Origin: Carposina sasakii
Lineage: Eukaryota; Arthropoda; Insecta; Lepidoptera; Carposinidae
Assembly: GCA_014607495.2 (NCBI GenBank)
Contig: CP053148.1
Location: 4,340,001 to 4,404,000, forward strand
DNA length: 64,000 bases
Reading direction: 5' to 3'
This document shows positions 46,960 through 59,600 of this stretch, piece by piece. The position numbers and the translations under genes are program-made. Numbering within the stretch: the stretch's first letter is position 1; every line of letters starts with the position of its first letter. The notes under the pieces were generated by a model, which was given only the letters and a program-made list of their open reading frames with translations, was not told the origin of the DNA and searched no databases.

Positions 46960-48200
46960 AACTATCTATTTACTAACAGTTACTATTATAGTACACGTTA
47001 TGTACGTGCATCACTCTAATTAGGGTCTAGGGAAAATAAAACCTAATTATTGAGGATTAAAAAAATAGCACACAGAGGTTAATACTATGAACTGTGAAGT
47101 TCATCATTAAAATTCATTGCCCTTTTTTCATTTTGTGCCTGCCTATTTACTTTTATTTTGGCAAACTTTAGGTTTTTTTTGCGAAAGTTACAGACATATT
47201 GTGAAATCAGACCTATTATACGAACATTCTTCGTAGGTATTTCGAACAATAGAATAATTTTTTAAGGGCAGGTATAGTATATTTTCGCACGCTTAATAAA
47301 CTAACTATTAGGTTATGTTACAACTAAAATAAACATATCTGCCTACCTACCTGAACCGAGCGAGCCAAATGAGCGTGCCGCGAGAGACACCGGCGAATCG
47401 GTGGATAAAATATATTGTTTCAAACTGTTCAAGTAACCTAGACAATGTGTGATGTGACTAGATAATATTATGCGTCAAAAATGTGTGGAGATTTGGAATA
47501 GATTCTCGACTAAAAAATATAAAGGGGCAAGGACGGCAAGAAGTAAAGTTATGTACTTTACTCGTACCCATGAATGTCACTCACTAAGGAGATCTGTCAT
47601 TCCGTATGCATCATCAGGGTCAGCAGCATACGGTGCAGAGAGTAAGTTCCTACGAGAGTAAGTAACTTTGATACGGTGTCATTACAAATACCTATATAAA
47701 AAGTTGTCAAAATTATCCAGATATTGCATACATTTTGCTAGCAAATGTAATTTTAGTAATAACACCGGTAGAGTTTTGCCAGGCATCACATTGAGGATTA
47801 TAATCACACACATATCTTCAACATCACATTAACAAAACTGACGATGCTTATAATATTTGAATAATCGAGGAGATATCCTATCTAGCGATTTCGCTGTTTA
47901 GACGAAAAACTCACTTCAGTATGGTCAGCTTTAACATGGATGTAAACGATCAGTGACAAGTTGCTCATCATCTGAGAAAACACACCTAAGATCCTATCTT
48001 TAGGACTCTCGATATGCACGGGAGAAGATGCGTGCGGCTGACGTATTTTAGTAAAACTCCTAGTATGATGTTTGAATCAATGTTTCTATGGCCAAACCTT
48101 GACCTAGTGTCGTTCATACATACATTATGGTCGAAATATACGTCACCGATGACTTGACTTATACGCACTCTGAAGTACGTAAAACTTTGACACACTTGAT
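46960..48200. other. Intergenic stretch with an unconfirmed open frame
   Basis: An ATG frame at 47470-47641 ends at a GTAAGT donor but does not fit the downstream gene by phase. A family-H piece in minus orientation lies at about 47935-48040. No gene is supported. Confidence 0.35.
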
Positions 48201-48225
48201 GTCCCTTAGCCGTAGTCGGGTCGTA

Positions 48226-48317
48226 GTCGTGGGATCTAAATGTATTCCTGCGCGTACGCCGCCCGCCCAGTCGTCGCTCGCCCGCCCTTCAGTGCGCACG
48301 TGTTTGGATCACTACAG
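48226..48317 (+). promoter_or_regulatory. Candidate promoter and non-coding first exon of the 56-63 kb gene
   Basis: A GC-rich patch in AT-rich DNA with an arthropod-type initiator TCAGT at 48289-48293 and a good donor CTACAG/GTAAGC after 48317. There is no TATA box at -30. If used, it would give a short untranslated exon spliced to 56613. The link is inferred from strand, order and splice signals only. Confidence 0.35.
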
Positions 48318-48329
48318 GTAAGCTATAGT

Positions 48330-51300
48330 ATTATCTTACAATAAAATACAGAAAGAAGATTAATTTTGCGTGTACAGTGTCATCGCAAATCACGATATTC
48401 AACATTGAAAGTGTTTAAATGTCAATACAATTACTAATTATCCAAATAATTATTTTTGCACTGAATATTTTAGTGTCTGCGCTTTATATTCAAGCAATAC
48501 TGCATTTAAAGGCGCGGAATTCATTACAGATAGAATAAATATTGAATAAGTATGCGAGTGTGTAAACGAAATGCATTTCCGAATCTGTGAAGCCGTGAAG
48601 CGGAATCCAGAAATAAGCTTCGGCTCTTATTTTCTTTTCCGTGTTAAGATTTATCTCTATTCTGTGTTTGTTACAAAATATGTCGGTAGTATTGATGGCA
48701 GATATATTTGGGGATTGTGCAGTTTGCTTCCGGGCTTGGTTAGCCATTTGTATATCTTAAGACAATTCAGTATTTCCCTAAGTTAATTTATTTATCTTCT
48801 AATTGTTATACTGCTTGCGCTACTTAATTAAAAGGACATTCATACTATACTTGATTGATTTATGTACATATATCAAAATTTATTTAATGCTCTGCTGCCA
48901 AGAACGACATAAATATTATATCTGATGGGGAGTTAAAAGATAAATCACTTAACTAGTGAACGTTTGTTACTCAATAGAACAAATAATTAGCTTTATGGAA
49001 TATAAATTAGTAGCCAGCCAAAATATTCAAATTTAATTTGAAATCATAAACCTATTTCAAATATGAAAATGTGCAATAAATTTATTCGAAGCACGGTTAG
49101 GTTTAACATTCACTTCTCAAATACAGAATGGACGATATTTTATCAACATGAAACTGTAAATAAAGCTTTCGCAACAAAAACCAGTGATCTATGTCAAGTT
49201 CGCTTGTCGTAGATCTTAACTGTGAGCATGCGCACGCGCACTCTTCTTCATTATTCTCCATTTCATCTTGCATATTTTATCTTACTTGCGCTAGCTATCT
49301 GACTCCTCTATAAATTTTGTCGATTATACCTATATAGTGTCACTTGCACTTTTATCACACAAAAAGGCATCTGTGATCCAAATTCATGAATAAATGTATA
49401 CCAGCCCCTCTAGCATGACCACGCATCGTGGATATCGTATCGTACGATATGGTGTCGTCTCTATACAAAATTCAACATGGCGGCTATATTTATCGTATTT
49501 TGATAGGCTAAATGTCGATAAATCGGTTTATCATATCGTGTATCGCAGGTCATGCTACTTGGGCTGGTATTACAGCGATCTTAGATAATTTTACTATGTC
49601 AAATTTATCCTGTTCTTTTTGATAAAACAAAAGGGCATTTACCCACATTTAGTTACAAATAACAAATCCTTTACTCAAGATTCAAGCACAGTCAACCATT
49701 GACAAAGTTACTATGTCTCACTCGAGTGCCCTCAAGGAGGAAAATGTTACTCAGAATATGGGCAATTGTCTGCCGAACTTTGTATGCTTTTACAGAAGCT
49801 GCACTACTTGAATGTAGGAAATAAAACTATAGTTTATTAGAGCAGTATCTTGAATAAACAAACATGCAGAACACGCTTACTATTTACTTGCAGTCCGAGA
49901 TAGTGGTAGCGCTGAGAGAGAAATTAACTGTTTACATTTTATACCGAGTTTGAAATACAGTGGCATCATAGAGTATACATAACATAGAGAGCCAGTATCG
50001 CTTCTTTATATTGTACTCAGTGTAAGCAAATTTTCTTGTTATTCTACTGATTCACAGTAAGGAAAAATCCTCTCATTGATCATTTACACCTGTCCCCTTA
50101 ACGTGCGTTCTTTAATTCTGGTGACCCTATTTCGGGAACAGAGTCATGTGTATATGCTTGTATCACAGTGATACGGCTATATGATTGCAGGTAATTGAAG
50201 GATTGTGTAACGTAAAGCGCACTCTATAGCTATGTATACTCTTCGAGTGGCATAGATCTATTCATGAAGAAAGTATACAGAGGAGGTTCAGTAACCGCTG
50301 TAGATCTCCAGTTACAAAATAAGTGCGTACATACACAAACGGCTGTGTTTCCAAAAAATGGGGTAGCGGTAATCGCGCAAAATGACAACGTTTTGGTTAT
50401 AGTTTAGTTTTGGTATGGCTGTTCACTTGACAGCGTTTCAGACAATTTATCTTTGTCTTAGGCTCAATTGTTTTATCAGTAGTTAGGTGTTCAAAAACGT
50501 CAAAATTACTATACCTATAGGTTGACAGACGTATTTAACTAATGGTAAGCATCACTACTGATCAAACAATTTGACCTTAGACGTTGTCAAAATTTAGCGC
50601 GATACGAAATGTGCATAACATAACGTTTTTGGTTGTGGTATAACTTTGGTAAATACGTCAAACTTTTGCGCGATTGCCATCCTGAACTCCAGTGTAGCGC
50701 CGCTTTAGGACGGGTCCGACCATTGTGGTACGAAAATTCGCGCTCTGTAACGCTCTTAAACCCAATCCGTGTTATTACAAAAGAATTTAATAATTGTCTT
50801 AATTTTATAACTTTAATTACATACCTAAGCAAATCAATATTTTATGATTTCAAAAAAATCTTCCTATAGTATGAGATTTCTGAACAGTTTAGAATGTTCG
50901 TCTGAATAAATGTGCACACAAATAATTGTTCCAGCTAAAAGAAAAATTATTATGATAACAGAATCGTTAGTAATATATTTATTGTACTCGTAACTACTTA
51001 ACAATATTTTAAACTTATCTACTTATAATCTAATGTTGGAATTAAGTTTTTGAATTGCAAAGCAAAGACTAATCCGAGCCGGTACCAATTACCAATATAT
51101 TAAATTTATTATTACTAATTGCAACATGAGAACCAACCCAAAAATAAAAAACAAAATCTAAAACGCGACTAAAAAAAAGCAGTAAAACGCAAAAGGTAAA
51201 AAGCGAAGACAAATAAATCTAAAAATACAACTTATTAATACGCATACATTAACACACTCATAAACTAGACGCAGGGGTGCAACGGAAACACAACACGGGA

Positions 51301-53327
51301 ATATGTAAAAATATATTGTCGGGATGTAGCATTGCAGCGAAATGCAGCTGACGCTATTAATAGCGTAAGCGTGTCGTTGCCGCGCTTGTAGCGACGACGA
51401 CGCCCACGATACGTCTTAGCGATGCGTAGACAATGTAGCATCGTTTCATTGACGTTCGCTATCGCAAAATTTCGAGCCAGTAGCGGTTAGATTTTATTAA
51501 GTTATTTTACGACCGCAATAATAAAGGAGACGCTTCTATAACGAATCTTTGTCGATTCGAGTTGAATTCATAATACCTCATTAGTTTTAGAATCATTTGT
51601 AATTTATAACTGACATTTTGTGTTACAGACATCCACTAAAAGAGAATAGAATAATAAATTGAAACGTTCATATCAAGTCGTTTTCATACCTACCTACTAC
51701 AGCTAATAACAAATCGACACTGAATAAACACAAGTTAAAAAAAAAACATTGTTTAGGCTAATATTTAATGTTTAATTTGGCAATTGATGATGCAATTGAT
51801 ATATTTTGTTATCAAGTGTCGTCTTTAACGGGTACATAACTTAACACACGGTTTAAAAGTAGCAACGTAATAAACATAATCACGGTGAAGACAAATAGAA
51901 GGTCCAGAAAGGAGCAAAAAAAGGGGATCCACTCAATTTATAGCAATCGTCTTCGTCTTCAGCCTATTTGCAGTCCACTGCTAGAAGTAGGTCTTCCCCA
52001 AGGCACGCCACAAGGCTATTGCCATAGGGGGACTATACCCATAGTCACCACCGGGCTGGCGGGTTGGCGAACGCAGTCTGATTTTTGGACTATGTTGTCA
52101 GCACGGGAGGCCACCTCTCGGAAACCCTTAATCGCCTCATACATACGATACCCACGGACAGGCATGGGGTGGTACAAACTCTACTCTAACACCACGCGCC
52201 TATCACTTAATAGTATCTCCTCTTACAGTTTGCTCCGTGTGGGCACAACTTTATCAATATTCCAAGAACCCTATGCTGTAAGGGCACAAGACAGGTGCCT
52301 GTTAAAAATAATTTTCGCTCTTCCCGCTACTGCGTGTTGATAAATATTTCCTCCGAGCAAAGTCACTGGTGTTTCTACGAACACCCAACTATAGTGGGTA
52401 AATACACACTTATTTTTATGCATTATTTGTAAACACATAAAGTGGGGTATTCAGGAATTGGAACGCAGGTATTTACTATGTTTAGTCAAGTGACGATATG
52501 ATTTTAGGTCTTTTACCCGAAATTCTTGGGCCGTTCTCAATTTGCTATTGCTATTGCTATTTCTAAAAAATTATAGCGCTGAGCTCAAGATCTTAGAACC
52601 AATACCAGTATTACATTTATTAGAATCGAATAAGTAAAATGTTTATTTAATTTATTGTAATATGTGGTAATCTATAAATTATTGTATTTTACCACTATTA
52701 TTGGAAACCCAGCCGTAGTACTTGTAGTCGGAAGATTCTATTGAGGTTTTTGTATATCCGGGATTTTTAATGGTAGTTTGTAATTACTCCCGTGCTGATG
52801 CAGGGCTTCACTACAATACGTTTCACCAAATATGTAGTTCCTTTAATGATGGTGCTAGTTCCTATGTGCATGTACGCAGTAGACTAGGTACGTTATCTTA
52901 GTTCCGAAATCAGTCGTAGAAGTTATTCTATGAGGATTCGGCGGGAAAAGCTGGAAGAGCGGGTGTAATTTTCTTGTTAAAATCTAAATTTATTTGTAAA
53001 TGGCTTGCATGTGTCCATAAAGTGATGTTTTCTGGTAGATAAGTAATATTTTGTTTACTTATTATGTGAATCTAGTGCGTGTGCATGGTTTTATATGCAG
53101 GTAAGCTGAGTAAAACTTTAGTCGGAATACGATCACTTCATGGGCTCATGTATATAAATTGTTTCTACAATTATTTTAGATTTTCACTAATTTTAAACTC
53201 GTCCTTGAGTATTTTCCCGACGTTTCCGTTCATCATCATTATCATCCATCATAAATTCAGAATTCATTTTACGAAAGACAATGATTATGGCTGTATGGGC
53301 TTAGTTCCCCTTGCCTTTCCTTCGGTA
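48330..53327. other. Probable first intron: AT-rich with scattered repeat pieces
   Basis: No coding exon supported. Family-H pieces lie at 50075-50165 and about 50285-50375. A non-LTR end in minus orientation starts near 51955 (TTCAGCCTATTTGCAGTCCA). A 151-codon frame at 51885-52340 lies across that repeat and is not credible as a gene. Confidence 0.4.
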
Positions 53328-53430
53328 GAGATACATCAGGTGTATCTCCTTCCGTAGGTACATGTCGTAAGAGTAGACTAAGGAACTGAGGGGCATTCTC
53401 TCAGGCGATGAGCTAGCAACATGTCTCTGA
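53328..53430 (+). repeat. Dispersed repeat family H copy
   Basis: ATCTCCTTCCGTAGGTACATGTCG, TAAGAGTAGACTAAGGAACT and TCTCAGGCGATGAGCTAGCA follow the family order. Confidence 0.6.
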
Positions 53431-53439
53431 TAATATTAT

Positions 53440-54100
53440 TTAGCCCTATAATTTCATATTCTGTCTAGTATTTTTTCACGCTTCTCGTGATACTTTTGCT
53501 TTTTAGGACAACTCAGTAACATATTCCGTAGGACTTGAAGTATGTAACATTTTAGATTGCAATATTTGTTTTATTAATTTAGGTGCAAACCACCATCACT
53601 AATAATTATTGCTAAAGAAAGTTCTGGAAAAAATATGGAGAAATAATGTAATTTTAGTATTTGGCTGACTTTGTCTGGCTTACTTCCATAGTCCTCTTGA
53701 CGAACTAATTACTGTGAAGAACTCCAGTAAATAATAGTCGTGACGTCACTCATTTTAAAACTGTTTTTGTTAGTTCATATTTATTTTTGAGTTCATTCAT
53801 TAGTTATGTGGTAGTAAGACAACGTGAACACTGTTGGTTGGTAAAATAGCAGAGCAATTTACTTTACCTCAAAATAGAAAAATAAACGAAATACGTTTAA
53901 TACACGCAATTAAGTATCACTCGCTAGGACTAATTTTCAAATTCAACAAAATTATTATATCTAAAACTTTGCTTGTGTACTTACTTATTTATACTTATAG
54001 GAAAGGTTAACATGAGTCTATTAGCCTGTCTGAAAGAAAATAAACTGAAGGACACGTCAAAAAAAGTTTATCCTAGATGGGCGTTCTTGGAATACAATAC
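53440..54100. other. AT-rich stretch, nothing recognised
   Basis: No gene, repeat pair or RNA gene seen. Confidence 0.4.
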
Positions 54101-54105
54101 TGTCT

Positions 54106-54155
54106 TATCCTGTTGTTTTGTTTAATGTAAACTAATTAAACAAAACAACCGGATA
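54106..54155. repeat. 21-bp hairpin
   Basis: TATCCTGTTGTTTTGTTTAAT (54106-54126) and ATTAAACAAAACAACCGGATA (54135-54155) pair at 20 of 21 positions around an 8-nt loop. Confidence 0.8.
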
Positions 54156-54519
54156 TAAAAAGTACCAGCGATCCAGGCAATGATACAACTGCGTCTACAT
54201 CTCACCTATCAGATAGGTTATCAGTTAAATGTTGGCAATTGGCAATCCATCTGGCTGGCGCGGCACCTTCGGGAAGCTCGGCCCACTTCGCAGCCACCGA
54301 CCGCAGTGATGTCTTTGACACTTACACAGGGGAGTGGGCCATTTATTTTCGTAATGTACATTCGACAGAAATAAATTAGTGTTGCTATTGCAAGACTAGG
54401 CTGGCTGGCTATTTGTTTTGAAACATAGCATGTAAATGCTGTTAAAGTTGTCGTGTTGTGCGGGCTATATTTTACCCGCAACGGCGTCTGTGAAAATAAA
54501 GTAAAATATTTTAGTTAGT

Positions 54520-54808
54520 AAACATTTTTTGAAGGAAAAAATGTTTGTATGGCTTTATAATCTTTACATATGATAAAAATATAAGGGATCTCTGTCTGTA
54601 CATGGAAGATATATGAGAAAAAATATTATAGGAGCCCTTTATCAACGCAATGATTTTTGAAGTTTTTGTCTGTTTGTCTGTGCGTTTGTGCACGCTAATC
54701 TGAGAAACGCATAAACGATTTCCGAAAATGTTTTTATTTGGGACTAATTCGACATTTTGTTTTTTATGTAGGTAGTCCACACGGATGGTGTAGCGGGCGT
54801 CCACTAGT
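54520..54808 (+). repeat. Dispersed repeat family G copy
   Basis: ATATAAGGGATCTCTGTCTG near the start, CTGTGCGTTTGTGCACGCTA in the middle and CGGATGGTGTAGCGGGCGTC at the end, in the order seen at 58515-58905. Confidence 0.65.
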
Positions 54809-54809
54809 G

Positions 54810-56612
54810 TTCAAATAAGGTTAGAATTTTATTCAGGAAGATTTGTTTTGGGTAGTAAAGTTTGATAAGAAAAAAAAATATAATCGAAATGGCAGCTCTT
54901 TTATGCAGTAAGCTAAATAATCACCACACGTGTGGTCAGTATGCACTAATATTGCATCTTTTCTCATGTATGAGTATTTAGTTTGAGGAGAGAAATTAGA
55001 ATAATAATGACCTAGGTTTACCTGAAAATTTCCAAGAATTTATTACCAAATTTACTTTTAACCACTGAAATAGGTTAAGACTTAAGGATATTCTCAATTC
55101 AGTGACCTAAAATAATTGGAAATTGAGTCACTAATGTATCTATTAAAAACGGAAATGAACTAAAAGTAGCTGAACTAAAAAACGAGGGTAAATAACTAGA
55201 CTAATTAAAATCCTCGACGGTAAACATCTATGCCCGACTTTCAGGCTTCCAGCCGCCGGTTCATGTAATAAACTTTGCAGTTATAGCACCAATGGCCAAT
55301 CCAATTTCCTATGCACTACACCAATGGCTACCAAACCAAAATAGTTTCTATCCCGACCCATATATCATAGAGTCAATGTATGGTGAACTTTTTCAAACGC
55401 CCCCGATATTTGGTACACTTACTCTCAATTGCAATAGGTCTAAACTTCGACGCTGATTTATTTTGGTTTACATTGCTCTGGTTAGATTGACATGTGCAGT
55501 GATTGAGCGGGCTGATCTATTTCTTATGTAAAACTTTATAAACAACGTTCGTATTTCTATGCTATGACGGATTTAGAAGTTTTATTTTGATATTCAATTG
55601 TTTTTAAGCGGTTTAATTTTGCACTTGACATCTGGGACATAAAATAATTTACTAATTATTCACGTCGTGTCAACTTCACCAAGGAAACTCGCATTGAGTC
55701 TAAATAAGGTATACAAAATGGTATTACTGAAGGAATTTCCTTGTTTACTGCATTAGCCACAGATTCATTTTTATTTCGAAGTTAGGTAATCATAGGCACA
55801 GATTTATCTTTCGGTAGATGTATAATTACTATCTAGGTACTATTAACACTGTCCTTACTTTGCTTCTGAGTTAGCGTTATCATCAATGACGTGACGTCAA
55901 TACAAAGGTAACGTAAAATAAAGAATTAGGGTATAAAGTCAATGATCTATCTTCTAGATCTATTACCTACGTGACGTATGGCCTACGTCAATATAAGATT
56001 ACACCGCTCTAAATAAAATGCGGCTAAAAGGTGAAGGTAGTACTTCAGGACCGCGAATGTAATGTGATGAATATGCAGTAGCGCCTCACAGAGTTTTTGG
56101 AGCTTTTGCAGTCGCAAATAGTTTGGGAGTGTATGAGGCTGTGCCAAAACGCCTGCTATTATTTTTCTATGCTTTGACGTAGTATTAAAGTATAACTATC
56201 GGTGTATAGCTGAGGCTTTTATTAATATCAGCTTATTCCGAGGTAATTCCGAACTTTATTTAAAGGTCCTGTCTCTACTCTCCGTTATTAAATAAATCTA
56301 AATGTAGGTCAAAAACAGGAAAGATATTTAATCCGCGTTAAAAACATAGGTACTAACTAGTTTTTTGGATTCCCGAATCTAAACCATTAATTGCCATTAA
56401 AGCTTCGAAAGTAACAAATAGTTCAAAACATAGATTTATTATAATACGAATCGTGTTCAAAAGGTCTTCTTATAATTTAAATATCAGTAAAGAATAAAAG
56501 TTGAGTAGAGTTAAAGTGGAAGAACTTCTAATTTATTATACAAAATGGCCACTTATGAATGAAATCCATTTGTAATGGCACCCAATAAATCGCAGTGTTT
56601 TATTGTTTTCAG
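54810..56612. other. AT-rich stretch, no gene recognised
   Basis: I found no further exon with convincing borders. No repeat pair was recognised. Confidence 0.4.
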
Positions 56613-56685
56613 CAACGCAGCCATTATAGCAGTTTGACTCATGGATACAAGTTGATAGGAGGGTGCAATGTCTTTCAGGAATTAC
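56613..56685 (+). other. Start-codon exon of the unrecognised gene
   Basis: It has a strong polypyrimidine acceptor (TTTTATTGTTTTCAG) and a GTAAGT donor, 73 nt apart. ATG 56668-56670 opens six codons that end exactly in phase 0 at the donor, as the next exon requires. An earlier ATG at about 56642 gives a four-codon upstream ORF ending in TGA. Choosing the long open frame of this exon instead would end in phase 1 and run into a stop after the join. Confidence 0.6.
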
Positions 56686-59600
56686 GTAAGTATTTTTTTA
56701 TAGCCGGTCTAATAACCTACTTAAAAATAACGTATGTCAGATTGAAGGGCTTTTTTAACCGACTTCAAAAAGAGAGGTTATCAATTCGTCTGTATGTTTT
56801 TTTTATTTTTTATCTGTGTTACCTCAGAACTCCGCTATTTATGAAACGATTTAATTTTTTTTTATAGTTGGTCATGGTATGCTTCCAAGTTGGTCCCATA
56901 TTCACCACATCAGGATCTGATGATGGGATCTTGGAGAAATCAAGGGCAATCCTCAAATATTGTAGGCACATGTAGTCTGTTTTTATACTTTTACTGAGCG
57001 TTTTGATCACCTACATATAAAACATAACATCTGATGATGGAATCTCTAAGGAATCTAGGGATATCCTCAAATATTATAGGCACGAGTAGTCGGTTTTTAG
57101 ATTTTCATAGAGAATTTTGGTCAGCTACACATAATATAAAGGAAACGAGAGATTGATGATGGTGCCGCCGAAAAACAGATAGTGGAACTTTTTAGTAACA
57201 AAATCCCCCTACGGCAGGGGGAGGCCTACGTGCAGTAGTGGACTGCAATAGGCTTATGAAGATGAAGATAATTGTGTTAAGTCGTGTAATTACATGTTGC
57301 GTTAAGCCTTGTCCGAAGTAAGATGGTACCTACCTACATATTGCACCGACCCCAAATGATTAAGAACAGGGCAGAAAGATGGAGTGTAATTATATGTTGC
57401 TTATATTGTCAGACGTAAAATTTCGAAGCCTAGTCATTTCTCTCAGTGCCCTTTCGTCATGTGGCCGATTTAATCATTTGCTGCCATTAAATCTGACAAT
57501 ATTATACCTTCTAAACTTCGTACACGGCTTAACGCAATATATATTTGCCCTTTAGCAAAATTTTACTTTAGTAAGCTCGAGTTTTGGCTCATAGGGGAGA
57601 AAGTCGGTTTTTTGTTAAAAAAAAATATACACGTACCTCTATCTAGTGCGATGTACTTTGTTTTAAAGAAATACTGATATAATTGTATTTATGATGTAAG
57701 CTTGAGTATAATTCTTACCTATAATTTAATAGGGAGTGTGTTAAGAGAAATGCTTAAAAAATGCCTTCTAGCATCTATTGTGGTATATGATATATCACAA
57801 TAGACCAGAAATCACATTTACTTTTCCAGATGGTTCGGAAAGATTTCTAAAATAAACATTTGATTTTAGTGTCCACTGTGTATATAGGTTCTGTTTAATG
57901 GGCTATGTTCAAAGAATTTTACTTAACTACCACTTATGTTATTCCCTGTATAGGTGGCTCTTTACATTTGATTACCAAGCAGAAGTATATATGAAACGAC
58001 TACAAAATATATTCTATTAAAGTGGCTGTAAATCCCCATCTTTAGTCAACTATTAATCAGTCTGTTACATCCATCCGACATCAAATAGCGAAGAGCTCAA
58101 TAAAAGCCCTCCCTATATGTAATCTTGCGCACACGCATTCCACCGGCTATTTATAAAACCTAAAAATGAACAACTTCATCAGTAATAGTGTTAAATGAAG
58201 AATATGGATTTGATGCTTAGCTTGATTCATGGATGAAGCGCAAAGAGGAAATGTTATTGGTGACTACAAAACAGACACCGCCAACTATAAACTTTTATTG
58301 GCTAACATTTGGCTGTCATCATTGTACATATATGTTCAGCCTGCGAAATAGCAAAATATTATTATATGGCGATGTTTGTACGCTACCTTTTACTCCTTCC
58401 TTCGCAAACGAGGCAGTTGCATTTTGATATGTCTGTGTATGTGCATATTGATTTCACGGTTCCGTTGTAAAATCTAAACTCAAAATGTGTGATCAAAAAT
58501 GTAGTCAAAATTTATGATATCTATACATATAATAAAAATGTAACGGATCGCTGTCTGTACATAAGAGATATATGAGAAAAATATTATAGGAGACCTTTAT
58601 CAACGCAAAAGAACACCATAATAAAAATGTAACTCGCTGTCTGTACATGATTTGAGAAAAAATATTATAGGAGACCTTTTTGGAATTTTTGTCTGTTTTT
58701 CTGTTTGTAGGTTTGTGTATGCGTTTGTGCACGCTAATCTCAGAAACGGCTGAACCGTTTTCGATGCAGTTTTCAGGAATATATTGTGACAGGTCCCACT
58801 TAACATATTGACTTTTTATCCCAGGAAAATGTTTTTATCCTGGATAATTTCGACATTTGGTTTTTTTCTGTAGTCCACACGGACGGAGTCGTGGGCGTCC
58901 ACTAGTATGAAATATGTCACGTCCATGGCCGTACGTAGACGTAGTATGACGTAGATTTGCATATACATACAATTTTAGGACACAAGTTGTAATTCACAAA
59001 GAATTTGTCCGCGAAGACTATTATGAGACATTTGTCCAACATCTCTTCCATAAATCCTAAAATGATTTCCAGATGCAACTTGGCCTCACAGCTTGTTCAT
59101 TTATCTTTTTTTAATTTGATGTAACTAACACCATAGCAACTATTCTACAGAATGATTATTTTATTTTCAGTACGACTCATCGTACAGTAGAAGCCGTGAC
59201 ACGGGGAGGTCTACGAGCGTATCATCTGATCGACCCACATCGGTTACTGCGAAATACATCACTCCATCCTACAAGTCGTCAAGCATACCAGTACTACGCA
59301 ATGAACACTCATCATCAAGAGATAAATCACCTATCTCCAGCATCGCCAACCGATACAACAGTTATAGCAAAAACGATAAGCCCTCCAGCAAATATGAGAA
59401 AAAAGATTATACAAAACTGACAGTACCATCAACAGCTTCAAAAAGCAGAGATGTAAGTCCAATATCAACGTCATCTAAATACAGTATTTCACGAACTTCT
59501 CGGACTTCTAGTCCCGATAGAAGAGCACTCAAATCATACAAAGAAAAGAGCCGAGATACCAGCCCTGCGGACCGCGACAAAGACATTCCAAGTAAGACTG

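Noticed and set aside
47470..47641. ATG open frame ending at GTAAGT, as first coding exon of the downstream gene
   Set aside because: It ends in phase 1, whereas the exon at 59171 needs phase 0. The six-codon start at 56668 fits better. It has no recognisable motif.
51885..52340. 151-codon plus-strand ORF
   Set aside because: It lies across a minus-oriented non-LTR repeat end (TGCAGTCCACTGC) and has no motif.
54106..54155. 21-bp hairpin as a microRNA precursor
   Set aside because: The loop (8 nt) and overall length (50 nt) are short for an insect pre-miRNA and the arms are low in complexity. Kept only as a repeat.
59196..59420. 74-codon ORF over the start of the large exon
   Set aside because: It lies in a different frame from the 1,047-codon exon frame and ends early, so it is a shadow.
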